From Vallicoccus soli (GTDB taxonomy: Bacteria; Actinomycetota; Actinomycetes; Motilibacterales; Motilibacteraceae), in assembly GCF_003594885.1 (NCBI RefSeq), contig NZ_QZEZ01000006.1, positions 186,001-250,000 on the forward strand: a stretch of DNA of 64,000 nt. The letters run 5' to 3'. Shown piece after piece: positions 24,610 through 32,996 of this stretch. How positions within the stretch are numbered: the stretch's first letter is position 1; each line of letters opens with the position of its first letter. The position numbers and the translations under genes are program-made. The notes below the pieces were generated by a model, which was given only the letters and a program-made list of their open reading frames with translations, was not told the DNA's origin and did not search any database.

Positions 24610-25830
24610 GGCCGTGGCGGCCGTCGCGCGCACGCGCTTGCCGACGAGCAGCCGGTGCAGCAGCAGGACCCCCGCGCCGGCGAGCACGACGCCGAGCAGC
24701 GCGACCCGCAGGCTGGTCGCGTCCGCGACGAGGCCGACGAGCGGCGGGGAGAGCAGGAAGCCGACGCGCAGCAGCCAGCTGACGACCGTGAGGCCGACGC
24801 CGTGCGGCAGGCCGGGGAGCTCGTCCGCGGCGTGCATCACCGCGGGGACGAGGGTGGCGACGCCGAGCCCGGCCAGCGCGAAGCCCGCGAGCGTGGCGGG
24901 GACGGTGGCGAGCGCGAGGGCGCCGCCCATGCCGCCGGCGATGAGCACCCCGCCGGCCAGGGCGACCGACCGCTGCCCGACGCGGTCCACGACCCGGTCG
25001 CCGGTGAGCCGCCCGACGGTCATGGCGACCTGGAGCGCGACGAAGGCGAGCCCGCCCGCCGCGGCGCTCGCGCCGAGCCCGTCGCGCAGGTAGACCGCGC
25101 CCCACGACGCGCCCGCGTCCTCGACGAAGGCGGCGCACGCCGCGAGCACGCCGAGGCCGGCGAGGGCGAGCGCCGTACGGCCCCCGAGGCGGACCGTCGG
25201 GGCGCCGGCCGGCGGCTCGTCGCGCTCGGCGTCCTCCGGCCCCGGGAGCAGGCCCCGCCGGGCGAGGACCGCGACGCCGGAGAAGACGACGGCGACCACG
25301 GCGAGGTGCGCCGTGAGGGGCACCCCCAGGCCGGCGGCGGCCGAGCCCATGAGCCCGCCGAGCACCGCCCCCACGCTCCAGAGCCCGTGGAAGGCGTTGA
25401 CGATGCTGCGGCCGTAGCCCCGCTGCACCCGGAAGCCGTGCGCGTTCTGCGCGACGTCCACCACGGCGTCGAGGGCGCCGACGAGCAGCATGGCCGCGGC
25501 CAGCAGCACCCAGGAGCCGGCGAGCGGCACGCCGAGCACCGCGGCGGCGAGCAGCACGAGGCCGTAGGCGGCGACCCGGGCCGACCCGAGCCGGCCGATG
25601 AGCACCGGGGCGAGCAGGCCGGCGAGCAGCGCGCCGACGGGCATCGCGGCGATCGCGGTGCCGAGGCCGGCGTTGCTGAGGTCGAGGCGCTCCTTGACGT
25701 CCGGCAGGCGCGGCACGAGGTTCGCGTAGAGCACGGCGTTGACGAGGAACACCGCCGAGACGGCGGCGCGGGCGCGGCGCAGGGCGGGGGCGGGCGCGGC
25801 GGGGCGCGGCGGGGCGGGGGTGGCGGGCAC
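24607..25830 (-). CDS. MFS transporter
   Basis: Major facilitator of 407 residues with about 12 hydrophobic helices. The N-half motif NLVPRLPDVKERLDLSNAGLGTAI and DVAQNAHGFRVQ place it near the FucP/YbjJ-like 12-helix group often called inner-membrane efflux proteins. Third gene of an operon after the acetyltransferase and TetR genes (24 bp after the tetR stop), so TetR probably controls it. GTG at 25830 has GAGGA upstream. Substrate unknown. Confidence 0.9.
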   Translation of the reverse strand: MPATPAPPRPAAPAPALRRARAAVSAVFLVNAVLYANLVPRLPDVKERLDLSNAGLGTAIAAMPVGALLAGLLAPVLIGRLGSARVAAYGLVLLAAAVLGVPLAGSWVLLAAAMLLVGALDAVVDVAQNAHGFRVQRGYGRSIVNAFHGLWSVGAVLGGLMGSAAAGLGVPLTAHLAVVAVVFSGVAVLARRGLLPGPEDAERDEPPAGAPTVRLGGRTALALAGLGVLAACAAFVEDAGASWGAVYLRDGLGASAAAGGLAFVALQVAMTVGRLTGDRVVDRVGQRSVALAGGVLIAGGMGGALALATVPATLAGFALAGLGVATLVPAVMHAADELPGLPHGVGLTVVSWLLRVGFLLSPPLVGLVADATSLRVALLGVVLAGAGVLLLHRLLVGKRVRATAATA

Positions 25831-25854
25831 GGGCTGTCCTCGGCGGTCGGGCGC

Positions 25855-26412
25855 TCAGCGGGCTAGGCGGCGCAGGGCGTGCCGGACCTGGTCCGGCGTC
25901 ATGGGGTCGGTGGAGAGCGCGCTGTGCAGGACGAGCCCCTCGACGAGGGCGTCCAGCTCGCGCGCGGTGACGGGGTCGAGGAAGCGCTCGAGCGCCGCCC
26001 GGCTGCGGCGCATCCACGCCTCGGTGATGCTGCGCATCTCCGGGCGCCGGGCCGCGGCGGCGTAGAGCTCGAGGCTGAGGACGAGGTCGCGCTCGGAGCC
26101 GAGCAGGTCGGCGCACAGGTGCTGGGCGAGGCCCTCGAGGGCCTCCTCCGTGTCGCGGGCGCCGGCGAGCCGGGCCTCGTACTGCGAGGCGACGCGGTCG
26201 GCGAGCGCGGTGAAGGCGGCGACGAGCAGCTCCTCGCTCGTGGAGAAGTGGTACGTCGTCGAGCCCAGCGGCACGTCGGCCGCGCGGGCGATCGCGCGGT
26301 GCGACGCCCCCTCGACCCCGTGCTCGGCGATGACGTCGAGCGCGGCGGCGACGATGCGCTCGCGCCGCTGCGGGTCGTGCCGGCGGGCCCGGCGGACCGG
26401 TGCGGTGCTCAC
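25855..26412 (-). CDS. TetR-family transcriptional regulator
   Basis: Regulator of 185 residues. The helix-turn-helix is GASHRAIARAADVPLGSTTYHFSTSEEL, preceded by an Arg-rich N-terminus. It sits in the middle of an operon, coupled by GTGA to the acetyltransferase stop and followed by the MFS gene. This arrangement suggests it represses the whole operon through the large palindrome at 26986-27026. Confidence 0.92.
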   Translation of the reverse strand: MSTAPVRRARRHDPQRRERIVAAALDVIAEHGVEGASHRAIARAADVPLGSTTYHFSTSEELLVAAFTALADRVASQYEARLAGARDTEEALEGLAQHLCADLLGSERDLVLSLELYAAAARRPEMRSITEAWMRRSRAALERFLDPVTARELDALVEGLVLHSALSTDPMTPDQVRHALRRLAR

Positions 26413-26987
26413 GCGGGCCGCAGGGAGCGGACGACGCGGGCCGGGTTCCCGACCGCGAGGACGTACGGCGGCAGGTCCCGCGTGACGACGGCGCCGGCGC
26501 CGACCACCGTCCCCTCGCCGATGGTGACGCCGGGGCACACCACCACCCCGCCGCCGAGCCAGGCGTTGTCCCCGATGGTGATGGGCTCGGCCCCCTCCCA
26601 CTTCTGCCGGCGCAGCTCGGGGTCGAGCGGGTGGGTGGGGGTGAGGAGCTGCACCCCGGGCCCGATCTGCACGTCGTCGCCGATGGTGATCGGGGCGACG
26701 TCGAGCGCGACGAGCCCGTAGTTCGCGAAGCAGCGGGCGCCCACGCGCAGGTGCCGGCCGTAGTCGACGTGCAGCGGCGGGCGCAGCTCGGTCCCCTCGC
26801 CGACGCCGCCGAGGAGCTGCTCGAGCAGGGCGCGGCGCAGCGGCCCCTGGCGCGCGGTCGTCGCGTTGTACGCCGCCGCCAGGTCCTGCGCCGCGGCCGT
26901 CTCCTCGGCCAGCAGGGGGTCGTCGGCGACGTACGGCTCGCCGGCGAGCATCCGGTCGCGCATCGAGCGGCGGTCGTCCTGAGGCAT
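26409..26987 (-). CDS. Maltose/galactoside O-acetyltransferase-like protein
   Basis: Left-handed beta-helix acetyltransferase of 192 residues. The N-terminal mac domain reads RDRMLAGEPYVADDPLLAEE, and hexapeptide repeats (ITIGDDVQIGPGVQL, ITIGDNAWLGGGVVV, VTIGEGTVVGAGAVV) lead to the acetyl-CoA site; the catalytic His is in LLTPTHPLD. Such enzymes acetylate sugars such as maltose or galactosides, often for detoxification and export, which fits the MFS gene in the same operon. The ATG at 26987 lies inside the left arm of a 41-bp palindrome. Confidence 0.9.
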   Translation of the reverse strand: MPQDDRRSMRDRMLAGEPYVADDPLLAEETAAAQDLAAAYNATTARQGPLRRALLEQLLGGVGEGTELRPPLHVDYGRHLRVGARCFANYGLVALDVAPITIGDDVQIGPGVQLLTPTHPLDPELRRQKWEGAEPITIGDNAWLGGGVVVCPGVTIGEGTVVGAGAVVTRDLPPYVLAVGNPARVVRSLRPA

Positions 26988-27026
26988 GTGGACGAGCGTA
27001 CGCATGCTGCGGACGCTCGTCCACAT
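26986..27026. promoter_or_regulatory. 41-bp near-perfect palindrome over the acetyltransferase start
   Basis: Outer arms ATGTGGACGAGCGT (26986-26999) and its exact complement (27013-27026) continue inward, after one mismatched pair, as CGCA/TGCG around a TGC centre, so 18 of 19 pairs match. It may be a double operator for the TetR protein of this operon. Confidence 0.65.
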
Positions 27027-27099
27027 CGCCGGCGGTGTGGCAGGGTCGGACCGCGCGGACCGCGCGACCGCGCGGGGCGCGACGACGAGGAGGGGCGCG

Positions 27100-27756
27100 T
27101 TGGCCGTCATCCACCGCACGACGATGGACCCGACGAAGCTGCAGCTGCTGGCCGGCTGGCTCCCGGGACGGCCCTGGTACCGCGGGGGCGGCGCCCCGCC
27201 GGAGCGGGCCGGAGGCTTCCGGCTCGACGACCCGGCCGGCGAGGTCGGCGCCGAGCTCATGCTCGTCGCGGCGGGCGGCACCGTGCACTTCGTGCCGCTG
27301 GCCTACCGCGGCGCGCCGCTCGCGGGCGCCGAGGAGGGTCTCGTCGGCACGTCCGAGCACGGGGTGCTCGGGACGCGGTGGGTGTACGACGCCGCGCACG
27401 ACCCGGTCGTCATGGCGCAGCTGCTCGCGCTGCTGCAGGGCCGGGCGCAGGCCCAGCACCAGGACGAGTCGCACCGGGCCGACCCCGGCGTGGGGGTGGA
27501 GCCCGGCCCGGCGGGGCCCGTCGAGGTGCCGTCGGCCGCCCCGGTGCCGGCCGACGGCGACCTCGTCACCTCCGTGGACCTCGGGGACGCCGCCGGGGGT
27601 GCCGGCCGGGTCGTGGTCGACCTGCTGCGGGTGCCGGGCGACGACCCGGGGACGGTCACGGGAGCGGCGCCGCTCGGGCGCGCGAGCGCGGGCTGGCGCG
27701 TCGAGGGCGGCCCGTCGGGTCGCGGGGTCGTCGCCCGCGCCCACCTGCTGGGCTGA
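27100..27756 (+). CDS. Maltokinase N-terminal-cap-like protein
   Basis: A 218-residue protein opening AVIHRTTMDPTKLQLLAGWLPGRPWYRG, the signature of the N-terminal cap domain of mycobacterial-type maltokinase, here without the kinase domain. Stand-alone versions are common in actinobacteria and have sometimes been labelled glucan-branching proteins; the function is unknown. The start is a TTG at 27100, chosen because GAGGAGGGG sits just upstream and the conserved sequence begins there. The serine-hydrolase gene follows after 5 bases. Confidence 0.85.
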   Translation: MAVIHRTTMDPTKLQLLAGWLPGRPWYRGGGAPPERAGGFRLDDPAGEVGAELMLVAAGGTVHFVPLAYRGAPLAGAEEGLVGTSEHGVLGTRWVYDAAHDPVVMAQLLALLQGRAQAQHQDESHRADPGVGVEPGPAGPVEVPSAAPVPADGDLVTSVDLGDAAGGAGRVVVDLLRVPGDDPGTVTGAAPLGRASAGWRVEGGPSGRGVVARAHLLG

Positions 27757-27761
27757 CGGCG

Positions 27762-28724
27762 GTGCCCGGGGACGCCGCGCTGGCGGCGCGGCTGGACGAG
27801 CTCGTCGCGGGCCGTCCGGCGGTCGCCGCGACGGTCGCGGCGGGGCGCACGGCCACGGCGTCCCGGGGAGTGCCGCTCGAGGCCGACGTGGAGCTCGGGT
27901 CGGTGTCCAAGGGCCTCACCGGCCTGCTCTACGCCGACGCGGTGGACCGGGGCGAGGTCGCGCCGGGCACGCGGCTGGGCGACCTGCTCACCGACCTGGA
28001 CGGGTCCCCGGCGGGGGACGCCGTGCTGGCGGCGCTCGCGACGCACCGCTCCGGGCTGCCCCGGCTGCCCGCGGGCTCCCGGGCGCTGCGCCGCACGGTG
28101 GCGCTGTGGCGCACCGGTGCGAACCCGTACGGCGAGGACCTCCCCGCGCTGCTCGCCCAGGCGCGGCGCACCCGGGTGGGCCGGCCCCGGCCGCGCTACT
28201 CGAACCTCGGGTACGAGCTGCTCGGCCACGCGCTGGCCGCCGCGGCCGGGACGACGTACGCCGACCTGCTGCACGACCGGCTCACCGGCCCGCTCGGCAT
28301 GGGCGGGACGTACGTCCCCGCCTCGCCCGCGCAGCTGCGGCCCGGTGCGGCCACCGGCGCGGACCGGCGCGGGCGGCCCCGCGCGCCCTGGACCGGCGAG
28401 GGCCTCGGGCCCGCCGGCGGCGTGCGGTCGACGGCCGCGGACCTCGGGCGCCTCCTCGCGGCGCTCCTCGACGGCGGCGCGCCGGGGCTGCGGGCGCTCG
28501 ACCCGGTCGAGCGGCTGGGCCCGGGCGCGCGCATCGGCGCGGCCTGGGTCGTGGTGCGGCTCCCCGGACGGGTGCTGACCTGGCACAACGGCGGCACGGG
28601 CGGCTTCCGCAGCTGGGTCGGGCTCGACCGCGACGCGGGGTGCGGCGCCGCGGTCGTCGCGGCGGACGGGCGCGGGGTGGACCGTCAGGGGCAGGCGCTG
28701 CTGGAGGGGCTCGGGGCCGCCTGA
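27762..28724 (+). CDS. Beta-lactamase/penicillin-binding-like serine hydrolase
   Basis: Class C beta-lactamase-fold protein of 320 residues. The SxxK motif is Ser47-Val-Ser-Lys50, the Tyr-x-Asn motif is YSNLGYELLG near residue 146, and HNGGTGGF stands in for the KTG box. There is no signal peptide, so it is probably cytoplasmic and acts as an esterase or peptidase rather than an antibiotic resistance enzyme. It is translated right after the maltokinase-cap gene, so they form one transcript. Confidence 0.87.
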   Translation: MPGDAALAARLDELVAGRPAVAATVAAGRTATASRGVPLEADVELGSVSKGLTGLLYADAVDRGEVAPGTRLGDLLTDLDGSPAGDAVLAALATHRSGLPRLPAGSRALRRTVALWRTGANPYGEDLPALLAQARRTRVGRPRPRYSNLGYELLGHALAAAAGTTYADLLHDRLTGPLGMGGTYVPASPAQLRPGAATGADRRGRPRAPWTGEGLGPAGGVRSTAADLGRLLAALLDGGAPGLRALDPVERLGPGARIGAAWVVVRLPGRVLTWHNGGTGGFRSWVGLDRDAGCGAAVVAADGRGVDRQGQALLEGLGAA

Positions 28725-28734
28725 GGCCCCGCCG

Positions 28735-29328
28735 TCAGGCGGCGCCCCGGGGCCGGGCGCGCACGTGCATCCGCTCGCCCTGCGGGCCGAAGAGGCACAG
28801 CACCTCGGCCGGCCGCTCCGTGGGGTTGGCGAACCAGTGCGGCGTGCGGGTGTCGAACTCGACGACCTCGCCGTCGCGCAGCACCATGTCGTGCTCGCCG
28901 AGCACGAGCCGCAGCCGGCCCTGCAGGACGTAGAGCCACTCGTAGCCCTCGTGCACCTGGGGGTCCGGCTCCCCGGCCCGCGGCTGCGGCGGGATGATCA
29001 GCTTGAAGGCCTGCAGCCCGCCGGGGCGCCGCGTCAGCGGGATGTACGTCCGCCCGCCGCGCTGCAGCGGCCGCAGCTGCACCCGCGGGTCGCCCGTCGG
29101 CGGGGCGCCGACGAGCTCGTCGAGCGGCACCTCGTGCGCCCGGGCGAGCGGGAGCAGCAGCTCCAGCGTCGGCCGGCGCCCGCCGGACTCGAGGCGGGAC
29201 AGCGTGCTCACCGAGATGCCCGTCGCGCTCGAGAGCTGGGCCAGGGTCGCGCCGCGCTGCTGGCGCAGCGCGCGCAGGCGCGGGCCCACCGCCTGCAGCA
29301 CGCCGCCGAGGTCGGGGTCGTCGTCCAT
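28735..29328 (-). CDS. XRE-family regulator with C-terminal cupin domain
   Basis: A 197-residue regulator. The helix-turn-helix GATLAQLSSATGISVSTLSRLESGGRRPTLELLLPLARA (in pieces around residues 25-65) is followed by a single-stranded beta-barrel cupin (about 110-190: HEGYEWLYVLQGRLRLVLGE and TRTPHWFANPTE). Such proteins bind a small molecule in the cupin and repress neighbouring genes. It is divergent from an FAD-dependent reductase, and a palindrome sits 11 bp before its ATG. Confidence 0.93.
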   Translation of the reverse strand: MDDDPDLGGVLQAVGPRLRALRQQRGATLAQLSSATGISVSTLSRLESGGRRPTLELLLPLARAHEVPLDELVGAPPTGDPRVQLRPLQRGGRTYIPLTRRPGGLQAFKLIIPPQPRAGEPDPQVHEGYEWLYVLQGRLRLVLGEHDMVLRDGEVVEFDTRTPHWFANPTERPAEVLCLFGPQGERMHVRARPRGAA

Positions 29329-29338
29329 GCCGACCAGT

Positions 29339-29353
29339 TTGCCGGCTCGGCAA
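29339..29353. promoter_or_regulatory. 15-bp palindrome TTGCCGGCTCGGCAA, probable XRE-cupin operator
   Basis: Arms TTGCCG and CGGCAA with a 3-bp centre, 11 bp upstream of the regulator ATG and next to its likely -10 (CAAACT). A near-identical site is at 14690-14704. Confidence 0.65.
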
Positions 29354-29427
29354 CGATGTTTGTCAAGGCGGCGGTCGGGGCGCACCGTGCTCGCACCAGG
29401 GACGACAGGGGTGACGAGGAGGCGGTC

Positions 29428-30477
29428 GTGGTGCGCGAGGCGTACGACGTGGTGGTGGTCGGTGGCGGTGCGGCGGGCCTCAGCGCGGGGGTGGTGCTCG
29501 CGCGGGCGCGCCGCTCGGTGCTCGTGGTCGACGCGGGGGAGCCGCGCAACGCCCCCGCCGAGGGCGTGCACGGGCTGCTGGGGCAGGAGGGCGTGGGCCC
29601 GGCGGAGCTGCTGGCGCGCGGGAGGGCGGAGGTGCGCTCCTACGGCGGCGAGGTCGTCGACGGGAGAGCGCTTGCTGTGCAGCAGCAGGAGGAGGGCTTC
29701 CTCGTGGTGCTGGAGGGGTCGTCCGTGCGGTGCCGGCGGGTCGTCGTCGCGACCGGCCTGAGGGACGGCCTGCCCGACGTCCCCGGCGTGGCCGAGCAGT
29801 GGGGCCGAGGGGTCGTGCACTGCCCCTACTGCCACGGGTGGGAGGTGCGCGACCGGCGGGTGGGCGTCCTCGCGACGGGGCCGCTGTCGGTGCACCAGGC
29901 GCTGCTGTTCCGCCAGTGGACCGACGACGTGGTGCTGCTGCTGCACGCCGGTGGCGTCGAGCCGTCGGACGAGGAGTGGGAGCAGCTGGCGGCGCGGGGC
30001 GTCGAGGTCGTCGACGGCGAGGTGGCCGCCCTGGAGAGCGAGGACGGGCGGGTCCGCGGCGCACGGCTCGCGTCGGGCGTCACGGTGCCCCTCGACGCGC
30101 TCGCCGTGGCGACGCGCATGGAGTCGCGCGCCGGGGTCCTCGCCGGGCTGGGGCTCGAGGCGGAGGACCTCGTGGTCGGCGGCGCCCGCGTCGGTGCCGC
30201 GGTGCCCGCGGGTGCCGGCGGCGAGACCGCCGTGCCGGGCGTGTACGTGGCCGGGAACGTGACCGACCTCCGCGCGCAGGTCGTGGTGGCCGCGGCCGCG
30301 GGCCTGACCGTGGGCGCGCTGGTCAACGCCGACCTCGTCGGCGAGGACACCCGCCGGGCGGTCGAGGCGCGCCGGGCGGCGCTCGCCGGCGGCACGCCGC
30401 GCCCCTTCGGGGCGGCGGCCGAGCGGGAGCTGGCCGAGCGGGTGCTGGGGGACCGGCGGCACGGGGTCCGGGCCTGA
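29428..30477 (+). CDS. FAD-dependent thioredoxin-reductase-like oxidoreductase
   Basis: NAD(P)/FAD oxidoreductase of 349 residues. The FAD motif is VVVGGGAAGLSAGVVLARARR, and the redox pair is Cys132-x-x-Cys135 in HCPYCHGWEV. The terminal FAD motif GVYVAGNVTD is present. This group resembles thioredoxin reductase but often lacks a dedicated thioredoxin partner. The NADPH-site glycine motif (GVLATGPLSVHQ) looks altered, a known feature of this subgroup. Two adjacent GTG codons (29428, 29431) follow GAGGAGG; either could start. Probably controlled by the divergent XRE-cupin regulator. Confidence 0.88.
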   Translation: MVREAYDVVVVGGGAAGLSAGVVLARARRSVLVVDAGEPRNAPAEGVHGLLGQEGVGPAELLARGRAEVRSYGGEVVDGRALAVQQQEEGFLVVLEGSSVRCRRVVVATGLRDGLPDVPGVAEQWGRGVVHCPYCHGWEVRDRRVGVLATGPLSVHQALLFRQWTDDVVLLLHAGGVEPSDEEWEQLAARGVEVVDGEVAALESEDGRVRGARLASGVTVPLDALAVATRMESRAGVLAGLGLEAEDLVVGGARVGAAVPAGAGGETAVPGVYVAGNVTDLRAQVVVAAAAGLTVGALVNADLVGEDTRRAVEARRAALAGGTPRPFGAAAERELAERVLGDRRHGVRA

Positions 30478-30570
30478 CGCTGCTCACGCAGGGTCTAGGC
30501 ACGGTGACGCGCCGGTGCTAGCGTCCCGGTCCATCGTTGTCATCCGGGTCGACGGGGATCGGGGAGCGCT

Positions 30571-32346
30571 GTGCTGCGAGGTCGTGCGAGGACGGGGTCG
30601 GCGGGGCGCGGCGGGGTCGCCGCCCTGGGGGTGGCCGCCGCGGCGGCGGTGGCGCTGGCGGGGCTCCCCGCCGCGGCCGCGCCGGCCGGGGCGCCCGCGG
30701 ACCTGGTGACCGCCACGGCGGGCAACCCCTTCGTCGACGGCTGGTACGCCGACCCCGACGTCACCGTCTACGACGGCACGTACTGGGTCTTCCCGACGAC
30801 CTCGGCCCCGTACGACGACCAGACGTACCTCGACGCCTTCTCCTCCACGGACCTCGTCCACTGGACCAAGCACGAGCGGGTCCTCGACGTCGCCGACGTG
30901 TCGTGGGCCCGGCGCGCGCTGTGGGCGCCCGCGCCGGTGGAGCGCGACGGCAAGTACTACCTCTACTTCGGCGCCAACGACATCCAGGGGGACGACGAGC
31001 TCGGCGGGATCGGGGTCGCCGTGGCCGACCGGCCCGAGGGGCCGTACGTCGACGCGATCGGCGAGCCGCTCGTCGGCGCGTTCGTCAACGGCGCCCAGCC
31101 CATCGACCAGGACGTGTTCGTCGACGACGACGGCCAGGCGTACCTCTACTACGGCGGGCACGGCCACGCGAACGTCGCGCTGCTCGAGGACGGCATGACC
31201 AGCCTCGGGCGCTTCGAGGACGGCACGACGTTCCGCGAGATCACGCCCTCCGAGGACTACGTCGAGGGCTCGCAGATGGTCAAGCGCGGCGACACCTACT
31301 ACTACATGTGGTCCGAGGGCGGCTGGACCGGACCGGACTACGCGGTCTCGTACGCCACCGCCGACTCTCCCGTCGGGCCGTTCGGGCCGGCGCGGCGCGT
31401 GCTGTCGCAGGACCCGTCCGTGGCGCGCGGCTCCGGGCACAACGGCATCGTCAACGTGCCGGGCACCGACGACTGGTACCTCTTCTACCACCGCCGCCCC
31501 CTCAGCCAGACCGACCCGAACGCGCGCGTGCTCGCGTACGACCGCGTGCGGTTCGACGCCGACGGCGTGATGCAGCCGGTGACGATGCACGTGCAGGACG
31601 ACTTCGCCGACGGCAACAGCCTGGGGTGGAGCACGTCCGGGGGCGACTGGCGCGCCCGGCGGGGGGCGTACACCGTCGAGGCCAGCGGGCAAGCGCGTTC
31701 CCTGCTGGACACCCGCTTCTCCGAGGTCGCCCAGGAGGCCAGGGTGACGCTGCGGGGAGGCCGCGGCGACGCCGGGCTGCTCTTCCGCGTCAGCCGGCCC
31801 GGCGCCGACGTGCTCGACGGGTACTACGCCGGGATCAGCGCCGCGGGCAGCGTGTTCCTGCGCTCCTCCCAGGGCGGTACGTGGTCCCGGCTCGCCTCCG
31901 CGCCCCTGCCCCGCGCCGTCGGGCGCGCGCACGTCCTGCGGGTCGAGGCGGTCGGCGACCGCATCGAGGTGCACGTCGACGGGACGCGGCGCCTCGCGGT
32001 CACCGACGGCCGGCACGGCCGCGGGATGAACGGCCTGCGCGCCGCCCGCGCCACGGCCGCCTTCGACGACGTCGTGGTGGCGCCGGCGCCGGACGACGCC
32101 GTCGCCATGTACGGCGACTGCGACCACGGCGCGCTGCTCGGCACGTACGCCGAGGGCGACCACCTCCCGCCGGCCCCCGACGCGGTGTCCTCGCTGCGCG
32201 TGCCGCCGGGCTGGGCCGTCACCCTCTTCGACGGCCCCGGCCAGACCGGCGCCTCGCTCACCAAGACCGCGAGCGACGGCTGCCTGGTCGACGACGGCTG
32301 GAACGACCGCACCGAGTCGTTCCGCGTCGAGCGCGTCGGCGGGTAG
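30571..32346 (+). CDS. Secreted GH43-type glycosidase with C-terminal beta-sandwich modules
   Basis: Exported protein of 591 residues. A signal peptide (about 1-37) precedes a five-bladed beta-propeller like GH43 arabinofuranosidase/xylosidase: general base in WYADPDVTVYDGTYW, likely pKa modulator Asp in PIDQDVFVDDDGQAYLYYG, and acid Glu in VEGSQMVK. A second module (about 355-505) resembles a concanavalin-like sandwich, and the last 85 residues (CDHGALLGTYAEGDH, then VTLFDGPGQTG) look like a beta/gamma-crystallin unit. Probably acts on plant arabinan or xylan. GTG start with GGGGAG upstream; a TAGCGT hexamer is at 30519. Confidence 0.87.
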   Translation: MLRGRARTGSAGRGGVAALGVAAAAAVALAGLPAAAAPAGAPADLVTATAGNPFVDGWYADPDVTVYDGTYWVFPTTSAPYDDQTYLDAFSSTDLVHWTKHERVLDVADVSWARRALWAPAPVERDGKYYLYFGANDIQGDDELGGIGVAVADRPEGPYVDAIGEPLVGAFVNGAQPIDQDVFVDDDGQAYLYYGGHGHANVALLEDGMTSLGRFEDGTTFREITPSEDYVEGSQMVKRGDTYYYMWSEGGWTGPDYAVSYATADSPVGPFGPARRVLSQDPSVARGSGHNGIVNVPGTDDWYLFYHRRPLSQTDPNARVLAYDRVRFDADGVMQPVTMHVQDDFADGNSLGWSTSGGDWRARRGAYTVEASGQARSLLDTRFSEVAQEARVTLRGGRGDAGLLFRVSRPGADVLDGYYAGISAAGSVFLRSSQGGTWSRLASAPLPRAVGRAHVLRVEAVGDRIEVHVDGTRRLAVTDGRHGRGMNGLRAARATAAFDDVVVAPAPDDAVAMYGDCDHGALLGTYAEGDHLPPAPDAVSSLRVPPGWAVTLFDGPGQTGASLTKTASDGCLVDDGWNDRTESFRVERVGG

Positions 32347-32350
32347 GGGC

Positions 32351-32575
32351 TCAGGCGCCGTCGTCCTCGGCCCGGGTCGCGGCCACGAGCGCGTTCGCGT
32401 GGCCGTGGCCCATGCCGTGCTCGCCCTTGAGCCACGCGACCTGCTCCATGTGCCGGGCGTCGGGGTGCTCCGCGCGGTGCGCCCGCAGCAGGTCCTGCCA
32501 GTGCGCGACCGGGTGCCCGTACCTCGCCTCGATCGCCGGGAAGTAGGACGCCGGTCCCCGGGTGCTGCCTGCCAT
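32351..32575 (-). CDS. DUF4287 domain protein
   Basis: A 74-residue protein. SYFPAIEARYGHPVAHWQ and HMEQVAWLKGEHGMGHGHANALVA are the two conserved blocks of DUF4287, so it is essentially a stand-alone copy of the domain. Function unknown; such proteins are often cytoplasmic and found near stress genes. It is convergent with the GH43 gene, with 4 bases between stops. Confidence 0.88.
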   Translation of the reverse strand: MAGSTRGPASYFPAIEARYGHPVAHWQDLLRAHRAEHPDARHMEQVAWLKGEHGMGHGHANALVAATRAEDDGA

Positions 32576-32705
32576 CGCTCGCTCCTGCCGCTCGTCCGTC
32601 GCCGTCGTCCCTGGTGGGACCGCCGGCCGCGCCGGTGCTCATCGCCGCCCCGGTGACCCGCTGCGGGGCTGAGCCGGGCCGGGCCGGTCGGCCCCGGGGA
32701 CCCCC

Positions 32706-32729
32706 CCGGCCGCGATCATGCGCTCGTGG
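32706..32729 (+). repeat. GATCATGC interspersed repeat, copy 1
   Basis: Carries the core CGCGATCATGCGCTCGTGG. Direct orientation relative to copy 2, with 53 bases between. Confidence 0.75.
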
Positions 32730-32782
32730 CGGCTGCGGGCTCAGGGCGCCCCCGTGGCTCGGTGCAGTGCCGTGCTCCGACC

Positions 32783-32806
32783 CCGGCCGCGATCATGCAC
32801 TCGTGG
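32783..32806 (+). repeat. GATCATGC interspersed repeat, copy 2
   Basis: Identical to copy 1 over 24 bases except one G to A change (GATCATGCACTCGTGG). Confidence 0.75.
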
Positions 32807-32917
32807 TGGGCGCGGGTCCAGGGGCCGTCGCGCCCACTCGGCTTCGCCTCACGTGTCGCCCGTGCCGTGCCGGCGGTGACGCCTGGCTGGTCAGACGCCC
32901 CGCAGCACCACCAACCA

Positions 32918-32941
32918 GCCGCCGCGATCATGCTCGGATGG
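32918..32941 (+). repeat. GATCATGC interspersed repeat, copy 3
   Basis: Same left half (GCCGCCGCGATCATGC) but a right half of TCGGATGG. Faces copy 4, which ends the same way, forming an inverted pair with 55 bases between. Confidence 0.65.
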
Positions 32942-32996
32942 CGCGCACCTGACCCCCGACGGGCAGCAGACCGACGACGACACCGGCACCCCCGCG

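Noticed and set aside
27762-28724. Secreted beta-lactamase (antibiotic resistance)
   Set aside because: No signal peptide and only the general SxxK/YxN/HxG serine-hydrolase motifs; a cytoplasmic esterase or peptidase is as likely.
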